Shown: positions 24,806 through 31,692 of the stretch, piece by piece
How the letters are laid out: each line of letters starts with the position of its first letter
Numbering within the stretch: position 1 is the stretch's first letter
Virus record (IMG/VR): IMGVR_UViG_3300025138_000115
Span: 1-37,676 of that record
Direction: 5' to 3' (one strand)
Length of the DNA: 37,676 nucleotides
Origin: a virus
Notes under the pieces: generated by a model
Seen by the model: the letters and a program-made list of their open reading frames with translations, nothing else
Told to the model about the DNA's origin: nothing
Database searches by the model: none
Position numbers and translations under genes: made by a program

Positions 24806-26572
24806 ATGACTAAAGCTAGAAATATTGCAGACTTACTAGACGCAAATGGAGATGTCAAAACAGCAAGTTTAGACAATGTTCCTGCTAGTAATGATGCAAG
24901 TGCTTTAACTACTGGAACTCTACCTAACGCTAGATTACCAAATAATATAAGTGATGGTGGTACGACAGGTACTAAAGTTGCTAATGGTACTACAGCACAA
25001 AGAGGTTCTACTACTGGAGAATGGAGATTTAATTCTACTACTGGAAAATTTGAGGGTAGAGGTGCTAGTGGTTTTGTTTCTTTAGAAGCTACACCAAGCA
25101 TATCATCTGTTAATGTATCTAACATAACTCAAAAACAAATAGATGATGGATTTGATTTAATTATAACTGGTCAAAATTTTGCTACTGGAGATGTAATTAA
25201 ATTTATTGGAAGTGATAATACAGCATTCACATCTCCTACAGTTACAATTAATAGTGGAACACAAATTACAGCAAGAGTGACATCAAATATTGATGCAACA
25301 AAAGAACCTTATCAAGTAGAAATAACATCTACTGGTGGTCTTACTGGTTCGTTAACTTCTGCTTTTAATATTGATGCTTCTCCTGTTTGGTCAACAACAG
25401 CAGGAAATATAGGTAATATTGATGAGGGTTCATCTACAAATATAACTATAAGTGCTACTGATTCTGAAAGTGATACTATTGCTTATACTGAAACTGGTGG
25501 TAGTGTTTTATCTGGTGCAGGATTTTCTTTAAATTCATCAACTGGTGCAATTACTGGAACAGCCCCAGATGTTAGTGGTAGTGCAACTTACTCTTTTAAT
25601 GCAAGAGCAACAAGTGGAACAAATTTTACAGATAGAGCATTTAACATTATTGTAAGCGAACCACCAACAGGTGGTAATTCTACTGGAACATATTCTTATG
25701 GTGGAACTACATATTCATTTCATAAATTTACATCTAATGGTAATTTTATTTTGCCAGTCACAAAATCTGTTGATATATTTTTAATTGGTGGTGGTGGAGG
25801 AACTGGAGGAGATAACTCTGGTGGTGGTGGTGCAGGTGGATTAATTTGGCGACACAGTTTAAATTTAAGTGCATCAACTTACGCAATAGTTGTTGGTAAT
25901 GGTGGTAATGGAACTAGTGCAGGTTCACAAGCATCTGGTGGTGCGCAAGGAAGTAATTCTACATTTGGAAGTTTATTAACTGCTTTAGGTGCTGGTTTTG
26001 GTGGCGATAGTTCACAACAACCAAGCACGGGTGGATCTGGTGGTGGTGGTGGAAGATATGGAAATCCGGGTGCAGGTGGTACACAAACTAGTGATGGAAC
26101 AATTTCAGCAGATAGTAGAACTTATGGATTTGGTTTTGCTGGTGGAAATGGTAATTCAGGTTCAGAAGGGCCTGGAGGCGGTGGTGGTGGTACTGGTGCA
26201 GTTGGTGTTAACGCATCAAATGGAACAGTAGGAAATGGTGGTGTTGGTAATTCTACATTTGTTGGAGATGCAGCATCTACAACTGCTTTCTTATTAGGTA
26301 CAGTTAGTGGAACTAACGGCTCTAATTCAGCAACAACAAACTCATCATCTGGAACACTTTACATTGGTGGAGGTGGTTCTGGTGGAACACAAAACAGAGG
26401 CAGTCATGGAGGCGGTGGTCTTGGTGGTTATGGCGGTGGTGCTAATATTGGTGGTAATAATAGTGGAAATGATGGAATGACTAATACTGGTTCTGGTGGT
26501 AGTTCAACAACTAGCGGAAGTGGTTCTGGTGGAGATGGTGGCTCTGGATTAGTTATAGTGAGATATAGTTAA
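24806..26572 (+). CDS. Distal tail fibre with Ig-like domains and glycine-rich tip
   Basis: 588 residues. The start MTKARNIADLLDANGDVKTA and NVPASNDASALTTGTLPNARLP are typical of marine phage fibre proteins. An IPT/TIG-like domain (about 95-188, ITGQNFATGDVIKFIGS), a putative Ig-like/He_PIG domain (about 190-285, SLNSSTGAITGTAPDVSGS) and a glycine-rich tip (about 320-588) with many GGGG runs, ending GLVIVRYS, follow. Such polyglycine tips are known as host-range adhesins in other phages. It is the last gene of the rightward late operon. Confidence 0.78.
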   Translation: MTKARNIADLLDANGDVKTASLDNVPASNDASALTTGTLPNARLPNNISDGGTTGTKVANGTTAQRGSTTGEWRFNSTTGKFEGRGASGFVSLEATPSISSVNVSNITQKQIDDGFDLIITGQNFATGDVIKFIGSDNTAFTSPTVTINSGTQITARVTSNIDATKEPYQVEITSTGGLTGSLTSAFNIDASPVWSTTAGNIGNIDEGSSTNITISATDSESDTIAYTETGGSVLSGAGFSLNSSTGAITGTAPDVSGSATYSFNARATSGTNFTDRAFNIIVSEPPTGGNSTGTYSYGGTTYSFHKFTSNGNFILPVTKSVDIFLIGGGGGTGGDNSGGGGAGGLIWRHSLNLSASTYAIVVGNGGNGTSAGSQASGGAQGSNSTFGSLLTALGAGFGGDSSQQPSTGGSGGGGGRYGNPGAGGTQTSDGTISADSRTYGFGFAGGNGNSGSEGPGGGGGGTGAVGVNASNGTVGNGGVGNSTFVGDAASTTAFLLGTVSGTNGSNSATTNSSSGTLYIGGGGSGGTQNRGSHGGGGLGGYGGGANIGGNNSGNDGMTNTGSGGSSTTSGSGSGGDGGSGLVIVRYS

Positions 26573-26640
26573 TGGCTAGAAAAAAAATAACACCAAAAGA
26601 GTATAGCGAAGTCGCTACTGGTGTTAGACTAATTTCTTAA
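26572..26640 (+). CDS. Possible micropeptide after the last fibre gene (22 aa)
   Basis: MARKKITPKEYSEVATGVRL plus IS. It is coupled to the fibre stop (TAATG). The reading contains the hairpin at 26591-26623 and runs 17 bases into the opposite-strand phosphoesterase gene. It may be an incidental reading through a terminator; the coupling and basic start are the only support. Confidence 0.3.
   Translation: MARKKITPKEYSEVATGVRLIS
26591..26623. terminator. Hairpin between converging operons
   Basis: Nested inverted repeats: outer CACCA (26591-26595) / TGGTG (26619-26623) and inner TAGCGA (26604-26609) / TCGCTA (26612-26617). For minus-strand transcripts a uridine run follows (the A7 at 26580-26586 read backwards), making a fair intrinsic terminator for the lysis operon. 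In the plus direction there is no such run. Confidence 0.6.
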
Positions 26641-27322
26641 TCCAATTACCTTTTTTATCTAAAACCATTGGAAGTAATCTTGGGATACCATCTAGGATAA
26701 TTCCACAACCAAGTATAAATCTTGTTTTAAAGTTTTTAGCATATTCAAATGCCATTGATTTTTGATTAGTTAAACACCCTACATTCATTCCAAAGAATAG
26801 ATTGTCTGGATTAGCCCACCAAGAGATTACAAACTTTGTATGATAGTGTCCTTGAACTGCACTCATTCCCATAGCTTGTGATACTTTTAAAATATCAGCA
26901 CTCATACCGTGAGTAAAAAAACACCTTTGACTATTAGACATAGTTAAAGTTAAATTATCTACCCACTTCCATTTTTTAGTACCTAAAAATTCTCCGTAAG
27001 ATTTAATAAATTGTTTACTCATTCCAAACTTTAATGCTCGTCTAAATACTAAACTAGAATGATTACTATCTACCTCTGTAACTTCTGGAAATATATTTTC
27101 TAATTCTTTAATATATCTTCTAGTTAAAGTAAGTTCATCTCCAGCACTAGGTAAGTCTGGGTTACTATCATGCATTGATATAGCATGAAAATCAACGCTA
27201 TCACCTATATTAACAATTTTATCTGGTTTAAATTCTTTTTTAATTTCTTTTAAAAATTCTATACTATCCTTATGATGGTAAGGAATATGCATATCACTAA
27301 TCACTAATATTTTTTTGTTCAT
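26624..27322 (-). CDS. Calcineurin-like metallophosphoesterase
   Basis: A 232-residue phosphoesterase with the family metal ligands: SDMHIP (Asp10, His12), IGDSVDFH (Asp41), SNHSS (Asn87, His88), THGM (His138) and GHYHT (His159, His161). The GNHE/D motif is altered to SNHSS, so the usual acidic residue is missing, but both Asn and His remain. The substrate is unknown; relatives act on nucleotides, proteins or nucleic acid ends. It is last in the leftward operon and overlaps the preceding 61-residue gene by 26 bases. Confidence 0.82.
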   Translation of the reverse strand: MNKKILVISDMHIPYHHKDSIEFLKEIKKEFKPDKIVNIGDSVDFHAISMHDSNPDLPSAGDELTLTRRYIKELENIFPEVTEVDSNHSSLVFRRALKFGMSKQFIKSYGEFLGTKKWKWVDNLTLTMSNSQRCFFTHGMSADILKVSQAMGMSAVQGHYHTKFVISWWANPDNLFFGMNVGCLTNQKSMAFEYAKNFKTRFILGCGIILDGIPRLLPMVLDKKGNWIKKLV

Positions 27323-27482
27323 AATATTCTATTGGTGAACCATCAATAGTTTCCTCCAAGTTTTTTAATTTATCTTTAGGGTCAATAAATTTAACTAAAC
27401 CATTTTCTATATGTACATCATTGATAATTTCAACAGGTTCTTTTTTACCATGATTAATAATTATATTTTCAATAATTAACAT
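27297..27482 (-). CDS. Small acidic protein upstream of the phosphoesterase (61 aa)
   Basis: MLIIENIIINHGKKEPVEII..., with VHIENGLVKFIDPKDKLKN and an acidic end (EETIDGSPIEYYEQKNISD). A beta-rich small protein that overlaps the phosphoesterase start by 26 bases, implying coupled translation and possibly a partner protein. No family recognised. Confidence 0.6.
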   Translation of the reverse strand: MLIIENIIINHGKKEPVEIINDVHIENGLVKFIDPKDKLKNLEETIDGSPIEYYEQKNISD

Positions 27483-27505
27483 TACTAAATTTATAGATTA
27501 ATTTA

Positions 27506-27943
27506 TTAAAATTTGCAACTTCTCATTGTAGATGAAAGTTCTGCTGCACGTTCTGGAGTTTGTTTAGACCATTTACTATCTAACATTTCATCTGCTGCTG
27601 TATCCCAATCTTCTTCATCAACAGCTTTTAATGCTTTTTTAAATTTAAATACACCACCAATACCTAATTGAAACACCATCTCAATTATGACACATTTAGC
27701 TTTAAAATTCATATCACTTACACCTAGTATTTTTTCAGCACCAGATAAAGCAATGTCAAAATCTTTTTCAAATTGTTCATCTAAAATAACTTTAGAATAA
27801 TCCTGTCCTTCTTCGTATGGGTCACCATCTACTATCAAATGACCATATCCAATTGTGGCAAAACCAAGACTATCTTTATAAACTGTACTAACATAACCTT
27901 CATGTTCTTTAATACGTTCTTTTAATTCTTGATAGTCTTGCAT
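27506..27943 (-). CDS. Endolysin, T4-type lysozyme (GH24)
   Basis: A 145-residue muramidase that cuts peptidoglycan at lysis. The catalytic triad spacing equals that of T4 lysozyme: Glu15 (in KEHEGY), Asp24 (YKDSLG) and Thr30 (ATIGYGH). There is no N-terminal signal or anchor, so export needs the holin. The ATG follows directly after the TAA of the 43-residue gene. The C-terminus has WSKQTPERAAELSSTMRS, usual for the family. Confidence 0.93.
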   Translation of the reverse strand: MQDYQELKERIKEHEGYVSTVYKDSLGFATIGYGHLIVDGDPYEEGQDYSKVILDEQFEKDFDIALSGAEKILGVSDMNFKAKCVIIEMVFQLGIGGVFKFKKALKAVDEEDWDTAADEMLDSKWSKQTPERAAELSSTMRSCKF

Positions 27944-28075
27944 TTAATCTTGACCGTTATTTTTTTTTTGAACTCCAGCCCATTGAATAGGTTTGTTAGG
28001 CTTTTTTGTAACAATTTTTTTAGTTGTTTTAATTTTGTTTTTAATGGTTTCTTTTATTTTATTCCATAATCCCAT
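27944..28075 (-). CDS. Small lysine-rich basic protein (43 aa)
   Basis: MGLWNKIKETIKNKIKTTKK..., then PNKPIQWAGVQKKNNGQD. An amphipathic N-terminal helix with a lysine-rich middle, placed between holin and endolysin. Its stop abuts the endolysin ATG. It resembles a peripheral membrane peptide and might help membrane disruption; this is inference from composition and position. Confidence 0.55.
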   Translation of the reverse strand: MGLWNKIKETIKNKIKTTKKIVTKKPNKPIQWAGVQKKNNGQD

Positions 28076-28083
28076 AATATTTC

Positions 28084-28464
28084 TTATTTATTTTTTTTAA
28101 AGATTTGTGTACCTTTTATACCATAAACACTTGCAACGACAAGTATCCATAAATTTGTAAACCAGCTAGGAAGCTGTTGGAACTGTTGAAAGAACTCTTG
28201 AATTTTTGCAGATGCTGCTGGATCATCACTAAAAACCCCATATGCTAGCACCACGATTGGCAACGTAAGAATTATTAAAATTGCCTCATCCTTATAATCT
28301 GATTGTCTAGCTTCTAATAGTTTTCCACTATACTCAATTTCTCCTTTAGCCATTTTTTCTGCATGAGATGCTTGAGCATTGGCCATCATCATTTTAGTTT
28401 CTTGTTTCTTTTTGTAAATATGACTACCAGCATTAACAGCTAATTTAATTGCACTAAACCACAT
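28084..28464 (-). CDS. Holin-like membrane protein
   Basis: 126 residues. N-terminal MWFSAIKLAVNAGSHIYKKK, then a charged helix with KMAKGEIEYSGKLLEARQSD, followed by two hydrophobic segments (about 60-79 and 101-117) and a lysine tail (FKKNK). This architecture resembles the three-segment holins of gene transfer agents and marine phages (GTA_holin_3TM-like). It sits just upstream of the endolysin genes. It would form holes in the inner membrane to release the lysozyme. Confidence 0.75.
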   Translation of the reverse strand: MWFSAIKLAVNAGSHIYKKKQETKMMMANAQASHAEKMAKGEIEYSGKLLEARQSDYKDEAILIILTLPIVVLAYGVFSDDPAASAKIQEFFQQFQQLPSWFTNLWILVVASVYGIKGTQIFKKNK

Positions 28465-28467
28465 TAA

Positions 28468-28563
28468 TTACCTTTTGTTTGGTTTTGGTTTTGGTTTTGG
28501 TTTAGGCTTTGGTTTAGTTGGTCTGCCCACTTTTGATCCGTATGTACCTTGTCCGTATGGCAT
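28468..28563 (-). CDS. MPYGQGTYGSKVGRP micropeptide with Lys-Pro repeat (31 aa)
   Basis: MPYGQGTYGSKVGRPTKPKP then further KP dipeptides ending KPNKR. The MPYG-x-GTYGSKVGRP start is a recurrent small-gene signature of marine phages. The tail has six Lys-Pro pairs in a row. A ribosome-binding site AGGATAAACAAT is present. Three bases separate its stop from the holin start. Probably extended and basic; a nucleic-acid- or wall-binding role is possible but unknown. Confidence 0.65.
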   Translation of the reverse strand: MPYGQGTYGSKVGRPTKPKPKPKPKPKPNKR

Positions 28564-28587
28564 ATTGTTTATCCTATTTGTTAGTTG

Positions 28588-28815
28588 TTATTCCCAAAAT
28601 TTAAAAAACTTTCCTGTTCCTAATACTATAGCAACTAATGAACCAATTGCAAATATAGCTTTTATGCCACCTTTACCCATATTTACTTGGGCTTTTAAAC
28701 CTTCTATGTCATTTGAATTTTTTATTACTAATTCTTTTAATTCATCTAATTTAATTGCAATCATTTTGTGAGATGTAGATGTTCTCGTTATAATTGTTTT
28801 TTTCTTTTTAAGCAT
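28588..28815 (-). CDS. Coiled-coil plus C-terminal membrane segment, XhlA-like (75 aa)
   Basis: A short basic start, an amphipathic coiled coil (about residues 20-44, IKLDELKELVIKNSNDIEGL) and a terminal hydrophobic helix (about 49-68) ending KFFKFWE. This order is that of XhlA-type haemolysin/holin-associated proteins. A shorter start at 28764 (MIAIKLDEL) is also possible. It lies in the lysis cluster and overlaps its upstream neighbour by 8 bases. Confidence 0.6.
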   Translation of the reverse strand: MLKKKKTIITRTSTSHKMIAIKLDELKELVIKNSNDIEGLKAQVNMGKGGIKAIFAIGSLVAIVLGTGKFFKFWE

Positions 28816-29023
28816 TATTACTTTCTTTACACCAAAATCTTACAGCTAATTTTTGTTCATTTATCATAGTAACATCTATTGTCATTAAATATTCTGCCGA
28901 AGCAAAGTAGCCATATATAGCACATTCTGGATAATTATTAAATACTTTTTGGTAATCAATAGCAGTAGAGCAAGACCCATTAATAGTAGAACACATTTGT
29001 AATACAAGAATTAATGTTTTCAT
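28808..29023 (-). CDS. Small exported cysteine-containing protein (71 aa)
   Basis: MKTLILVLQMCSTINGSCST... has a short hydrophobic leader (residues 3-14) and four cysteines (11, 18, 34, 65). This suggests an exported disulphide-bonded protein, or a lipoprotein, though the lipobox is poor. Similar short leader-plus-cysteine proteins are common near lysis genes of marine phages. Possibly a spanin component; not shown by sequence. Confidence 0.6.
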   Translation of the reverse strand: MKTLILVLQMCSTINGSCSTAIDYQKVFNNYPECAIYGYFASAEYLMTIDVTMINEQKLAVRFWCKESNNA

Positions 29024-29238
29024 TATTGAAGTATTAATTTTTTAATTGATTTACTATTATCTATATTTAATTCTAACTCTGCCATAGATTTAATACATTG
29101 GTATTGAATATTATTATTTTTAATAGTACGCATAGCAATTCTTTTACCTTTTAAACATTCTGACATAGTTTCTTGTATTCTATGTTCTTTTATTTCTCCA
29201 TTTACAATCATAAGTAAAGCTATAATTAACTCTGGCAT
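29023..29238 (-). CDS. Small exported/membrane protein, CLKxKR...YQCIKS type (71 aa)
   Basis: MPELIIALLMIVNGEIKEHR..., then MSECLKGKRIAMRT and YQCIKSMAELEL. It has a hydrophobic start and two conserved cysteines in a pattern (CLK-x-KR ... YQCI) that I recognise as recurring in marine phage genomes without known function. Coupled to both neighbours by 1-base overlaps. Probably envelope-located and perhaps part of the lysis apparatus. Confidence 0.65.
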   Translation of the reverse strand: MPELIIALLMIVNGEIKEHRIQETMSECLKGKRIAMRTIKNNNIQYQCIKSMAELELNIDNSKSIKKLILQ

Positions 29239-29603
29239 TAGTGTGTTCCATTTCCATTTGCTCTGACTTTATCTTTTAAATGCTCAATATCTTCTAATGC
29301 TTTATCTAATTGTTCTCTTAAAAATTCTATATTAACTTTGTTAGTCATATTCATTTCTTGAGTTTCTTCCATTTTTTCTACGGACTTATATAAATCCTCA
29401 ATTAAAAAATGTTGTTCTTGATCTGTTGGTACTTGTTCAGATTTTTTAAGTAAATCATTTTCAAATAATTCTCTTGAAGTTTCTAATGATGTTAGTCTTG
29501 CTGTAACTTCTGTATATGCAAATACACCCATAGCTACTGCTACAACAATACCAATCATATTTTTAACTGGCATACTTACTGATGTATTTTCATTAATTTT
29601 CAT
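29238..29603 (-). CDS. Membrane-anchored coiled-coil protein, possible inner-membrane spanin (121 aa)
   Basis: MKINENTSVSMPVKNMIGIV..., one hydrophobic segment (about 14-30), then a long periplasm-type coiled coil (31-118) ending KVRANGNGTH. The topology (N-in anchor with a long helical outer part) is that of Rz-like inner-membrane spanins. The MPxxNxIGI...LEDIxxLKDKVRxNGNG pattern is widespread in marine phages. No disulphide-forming cysteine is present. Confidence 0.65.
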   Translation of the reverse strand: MKINENTSVSMPVKNMIGIVVAVAMGVFAYTEVTARLTSLETSRELFENDLLKKSEQVPTDQEQHFLIEDLYKSVEKMEETQEMNMTNKVNIEFLREQLDKALEDIEHLKDKVRANGNGTH

Positions 29604-29764
29604 TTTGCAATACGACCTTTATTAACACCTTTTTTAATAACATAATGCTGCGTACCATTAGCACCATGATCTACTTCTTTTTTAAGAAGTTTAAATATAT
29701 TCATCTCTTTAAGTTTTTTTTCAGTATGTTTTTTAAACTGTTCTAATACTTTATTATCTCTCAT
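29600..29764 (-). CDS. Small basic hypothetical protein (54 aa)
   Basis: MRDNKVLEQFKKHTEKKLKE..., then DHGANGTQHYVIKKGVNKGR. I start it at the ATG at 29764, not the upstream TTG at 29797, because GGAGGG precedes this ATG at a proper distance and the ATG overlaps the stop of the 24-residue gene (ATGA). Soluble and basic, family unknown. Confidence 0.6.
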   Translation of the reverse strand: MRDNKVLEQFKKHTEKKLKEMNIFKLLKKEVDHGANGTQHYVIKKGVNKGRIAK

Positions 29765-29835
29765 GTTGCTGGCCCTCCAAAAAAAGCCAATAAGCAAAAT
29801 AGTATAACTAATAAAGCTGTAAATTTATAATTCAT
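29761..29835 (-). CDS. Membrane micropeptide, first gene after internal promoter (24 aa)
   Basis: MNYKFTALLVILFCLLAFFG then GPAT: almost wholly hydrophobic, a single membrane helix. The stop overlaps the next ATG (ATGA). No ribosome-binding site; the -10 box at 29844-29849 suggests a leader of only about two bases. Function unknown. Confidence 0.55.
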   Translation of the reverse strand: MNYKFTALLVILFCLLAFFGGPAT

Positions 29836-29843
29836 AACCACGC

Positions 29844-29849
29844 ATTTTA
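29844..29849 (-). promoter_or_regulatory. Possible -10 box of the lysis operon
   Basis: On the minus strand GATAAAATG gives TAAAAT, 8 bases before the ATG at 29835. The -35 position (TCGCTA) is poor. It lies in the only gap of this block. A leaderless start is implied if used. No operator palindrome is present here. Confidence 0.35.
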
Positions 29850-29880
29850 TCAAAAAAAAGGGTTAATAGCGATTATTTTT

Positions 29881-30090
29881 TTATTTGGAGTAATCCCTAG
29901 CCTTAATCATTTCAAGGTAGTGTATGGCCTTCTCTATGTCTTGTAGGCCACCTTTTGAGCCATGCCTACATATGTATTTAATGGCATTTCCCTCTGCAAA
30001 AAGTAGTTTATTATCATTAATAAATTTAGCAGGTTGGATAACCATCTTTTTATAATGGTCACCCCCAATTTGTTTTTTAAAAGCACTCAT
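29881..30090 (-). CDS. DUF3310 protein (69 aa)
   Basis: IGGDHYKKMVIQPAKFINDN, NAIKYICRHGSKGGLQDIEKAIHYLEM: the complete signature of the short DUF3310 family widespread in phages, with conserved GGDHY, KYICRH and KG-x-x-D-x-x-KA. Family function is not established; it is often found with nucleotide and DNA metabolism genes. Coupled to the nuclease gene (TAATG). Confidence 0.85.
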   Translation of the reverse strand: MSAFKKQIGGDHYKKMVIQPAKFINDNKLLFAEGNAIKYICRHGSKGGLQDIEKAIHYLEMIKARDYSK

Positions 30091-30995
30091 TAAAAAGCTA
30101 CATTCATAAAGTGAGAGCAGAACTCATTAACACTACAATAGTGCTGACATCTAACATCTTCACCTTTACGTTCTACAATAGAGCAACCTTTACCTTCTAT
30201 CATTTTTTCACCAACAATAAATTGTTTAGCTAATTCTTTTGTAGGAAATAAACGCCAAGCAGATTTTCTACCGTTTTTCATAACAGCAAACTGATCTTCT
30301 TTACGCCATCTTTCTTTAGCTGTACATAAAGGTAGTTCTTTCATTTGTTCAGCGTCTTGATGTAGTTTTATTCTAGCTTTAACAAACGCATCTTGTTCTT
30401 CTTCTGACCATCTACGAATAGGTATCATAACAACTTGTTTACGTGGATAGTTGTCTGATTGCATTACCCGCATTTTAGACCAATCTCTTAATATGGCCAT
30501 AATAGATAATGATTTAACTTTAAGTATTTTATTATACCTAGTTAAATCTTTTTGGTTTTTACGACAAAGAAAATCAAGAACATTTAATTGTTGTTCCCAT
30601 TCAGCTTTACCTTTAGTCAAAGCATCAAGTGCTGACCAAGCAGAAGTACACTTAAAATCTATAAGTTTACCGTCACTTGTAAGCAAATCAAATGCACCAG
30701 ATAGTGTCCAACCGTTAGTGATGTTATCATCTTTATAATACAATCTACGTTCAGCTATATCAGTTTTAACTTTTGCTCGTTCAATAACATGGTGAACTGA
30801 TTGTCCTAATAAAGAAAATATACGATCAGATACATCCTCTTTTATGAGATCATTATTTCTCATTTGCAAGACCCTAATTCTAGGGGGTGAAATTAAACGG
30901 GTGCAAGAAATATCAGAACCACTACTATCATAGGGGTCATTTTTTACAGCCCGTTCAATTACTTTAGGTAAGTTTGAGTTGTTTGTAATAATCAT
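30090..30995 (-). CDS. PD-(D/E)XK exonuclease with Cas4/AddB-like cysteines
   Basis: A 301-residue nuclease of the RecB/Cas4-like PD-(D/E)XK group. Glu72 (HHVIERA), Asp103 (SGAFDLL), Asp113/Lys115 (LIDFKCT) and Gln135-136 (WEQQLN) form the catalytic motifs. Cys31 (SCTRLISPPRI), together with C-terminal Cys283, Cys287 and Cys293 (CQHYCSVNEFC), gives the one-plus-three cysteine arrangement of Fe-S nucleases. Probably resects DNA ends for recombination or replication, with the SSB-like protein encoded just upstream (1-base overlap). Confidence 0.82.
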   Translation of the reverse strand: MIITNNSNLPKVIERAVKNDPYDSSGSDISCTRLISPPRIRVLQMRNNDLIKEDVSDRIFSLLGQSVHHVIERAKVKTDIAERRLYYKDDNITNGWTLSGAFDLLTSDGKLIDFKCTSAWSALDALTKGKAEWEQQLNVLDFLCRKNQKDLTRYNKILKVKSLSIMAILRDWSKMRVMQSDNYPRKQVVMIPIRRWSEEEQDAFVKARIKLHQDAEQMKELPLCTAKERWRKEDQFAVMKNGRKSAWRLFPTKELAKQFIVGEKMIEGKGCSIVERKGEDVRCQHYCSVNEFCSHFMNVAF

Positions 30996-31597
30996 TAAAA
31001 TGGTATTGGACTATCACCGACACTTGCACCATTACCTTCATCACCTTGATCTTGGTTCATGCCTTCCAACTCTTTTGATCTTAAAATAATGTTTCTAATA
31101 CCTTCTGATAGGTTATTAAAAACTTCTTTTTTACCTGCTTGAAAATCCTCCATACTAAACACAACACTAGGAGTTACTTGTTCAGCAATTGGATCACCTT
31201 TTTTCATAGGCATAATAGATGATATTTTTGCTTTACCATTTTTATCCATTACATTTAGTAAACAAGTCACACCTAATAATTTACTAATATCAAATGATTG
31301 TTTTTCAGCTTCACTAAATGCTCTACCTCTCCATGATGTTAAATCATTACCAAGATTTGCTTTTTCATGTAGTGATAAAGTGTAAAACTTACTAATTGTT
31401 AGTGGTTGACCTTCACTATTATGTTCTTCTGGAGTTTCAAATATAATTAATACTTGTCTTTTCCATGTAACATTACCGTCAAAGTCTGATTTTTGTGTAC
31501 CTAAATCAATGATTTTTACGCATCTTGCTTTATGTACTCCGATTGATACACTTGGATAACGTGGTGCATCTCCACTTCCTGCTATTATACTTGTCAT
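30995..31597 (-). CDS. Single-stranded DNA-binding protein (OB-fold, SSB-like tail)
   Basis: A 200-residue protein with a beta-rich core (VHKARCVKIIDLGTQ, WKRQVLIIFETPEE, ISKFYTLSLHEKANL, LLGVTCLLNVMDKNGKAKIS) typical of phage OB-fold ssDNA-binding proteins. A glycine/acidic tail ends DSPIPF, closely like the DDDIPF tip with which bacterial SSB recruits repair proteins. It is the first gene leftward from the operator-rich control region, with AAAGGA as ribosome-binding site. It should coat ssDNA for replication and recombination. Confidence 0.72.
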   Translation of the reverse strand: MTSIIAGSGDAPRYPSVSIGVHKARCVKIIDLGTQKSDFDGNVTWKRQVLIIFETPEEHNSEGQPLTISKFYTLSLHEKANLGNDLTSWRGRAFSEAEKQSFDISKLLGVTCLLNVMDKNGKAKISSIMPMKKGDPIAEQVTPSVVFSMEDFQAGKKEVFNNLSEGIRNIILRSKELEGMNQDQGDEGNGASVGDSPIPF

Positions 31598-31633
31598 ATG
31601 TCTTTTTTCCTTTTTTTATATATTTATTATTGA

Positions 31634-31647
31634 TTAACTAGGGTTAA
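31634..31647. promoter_or_regulatory. Operator O1
   Basis: A perfect TTAAC-TAGG-GTTAA palindrome. It covers the -10 and start region of the leftward SSB promoter. First of three tandem sites; 24 bases centre to centre from O2. Confidence 0.7.
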
Positions 31648-31671
31648 ATCACAGTAATTAACCAATGTCAA
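31643..31671 (-). promoter_or_regulatory. Leftward promoter of the SSB/nuclease operon
   Basis: On the minus strand: consensus TTGACA (31671-31666), 17 bases, TTTAAC (31648-31643) preceded by TGA (extended -10). Start near 31636; leader about 39 bases. O2 lies on its -35 and O1 on its -10/start. Confidence 0.6.
31658..31671. promoter_or_regulatory. Operator O2
   Basis: TTAAC-CAAT-GTCAA: one mismatch to the perfect palindrome. The mismatched half read on the minus strand is TTGAC, the -35 of the leftward promoter, so the deviation follows from the dual use. Confidence 0.65.
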
Positions 31672-31678
31672 ATATTAA

Positions 31679-31692
31679 TTGACTTCTGTTAA
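31679..31692. promoter_or_regulatory. Operator O3
   Basis: TTGAC-TTCT-GTTAA: one mismatch, and again the mismatched half is the -35 (TTGACT) of the rightward promoter. 21 bases centre to centre from O2, about two helical turns. Confidence 0.65.

Noticed and set aside
24806-26572. Diversity-generating retroelement acting on the glycine-rich tip
   Set aside because: No reverse transcriptase gene and no template repeat were found in the window.
28475-28771. 98-codon frame on the plus strand (Phe/Gly-rich)
   Set aside because: It is the antisense of the Lys-Pro micropeptide and the coiled-coil membrane gene; its repeats mirror the KP codons.
29600-29797. Longer TTG start for the 54-residue basic protein
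   Set aside because: The extension lies in the frame region of the 24-residue membrane peptide; GGAGGG and the ATGA junction favour the ATG at 29764.
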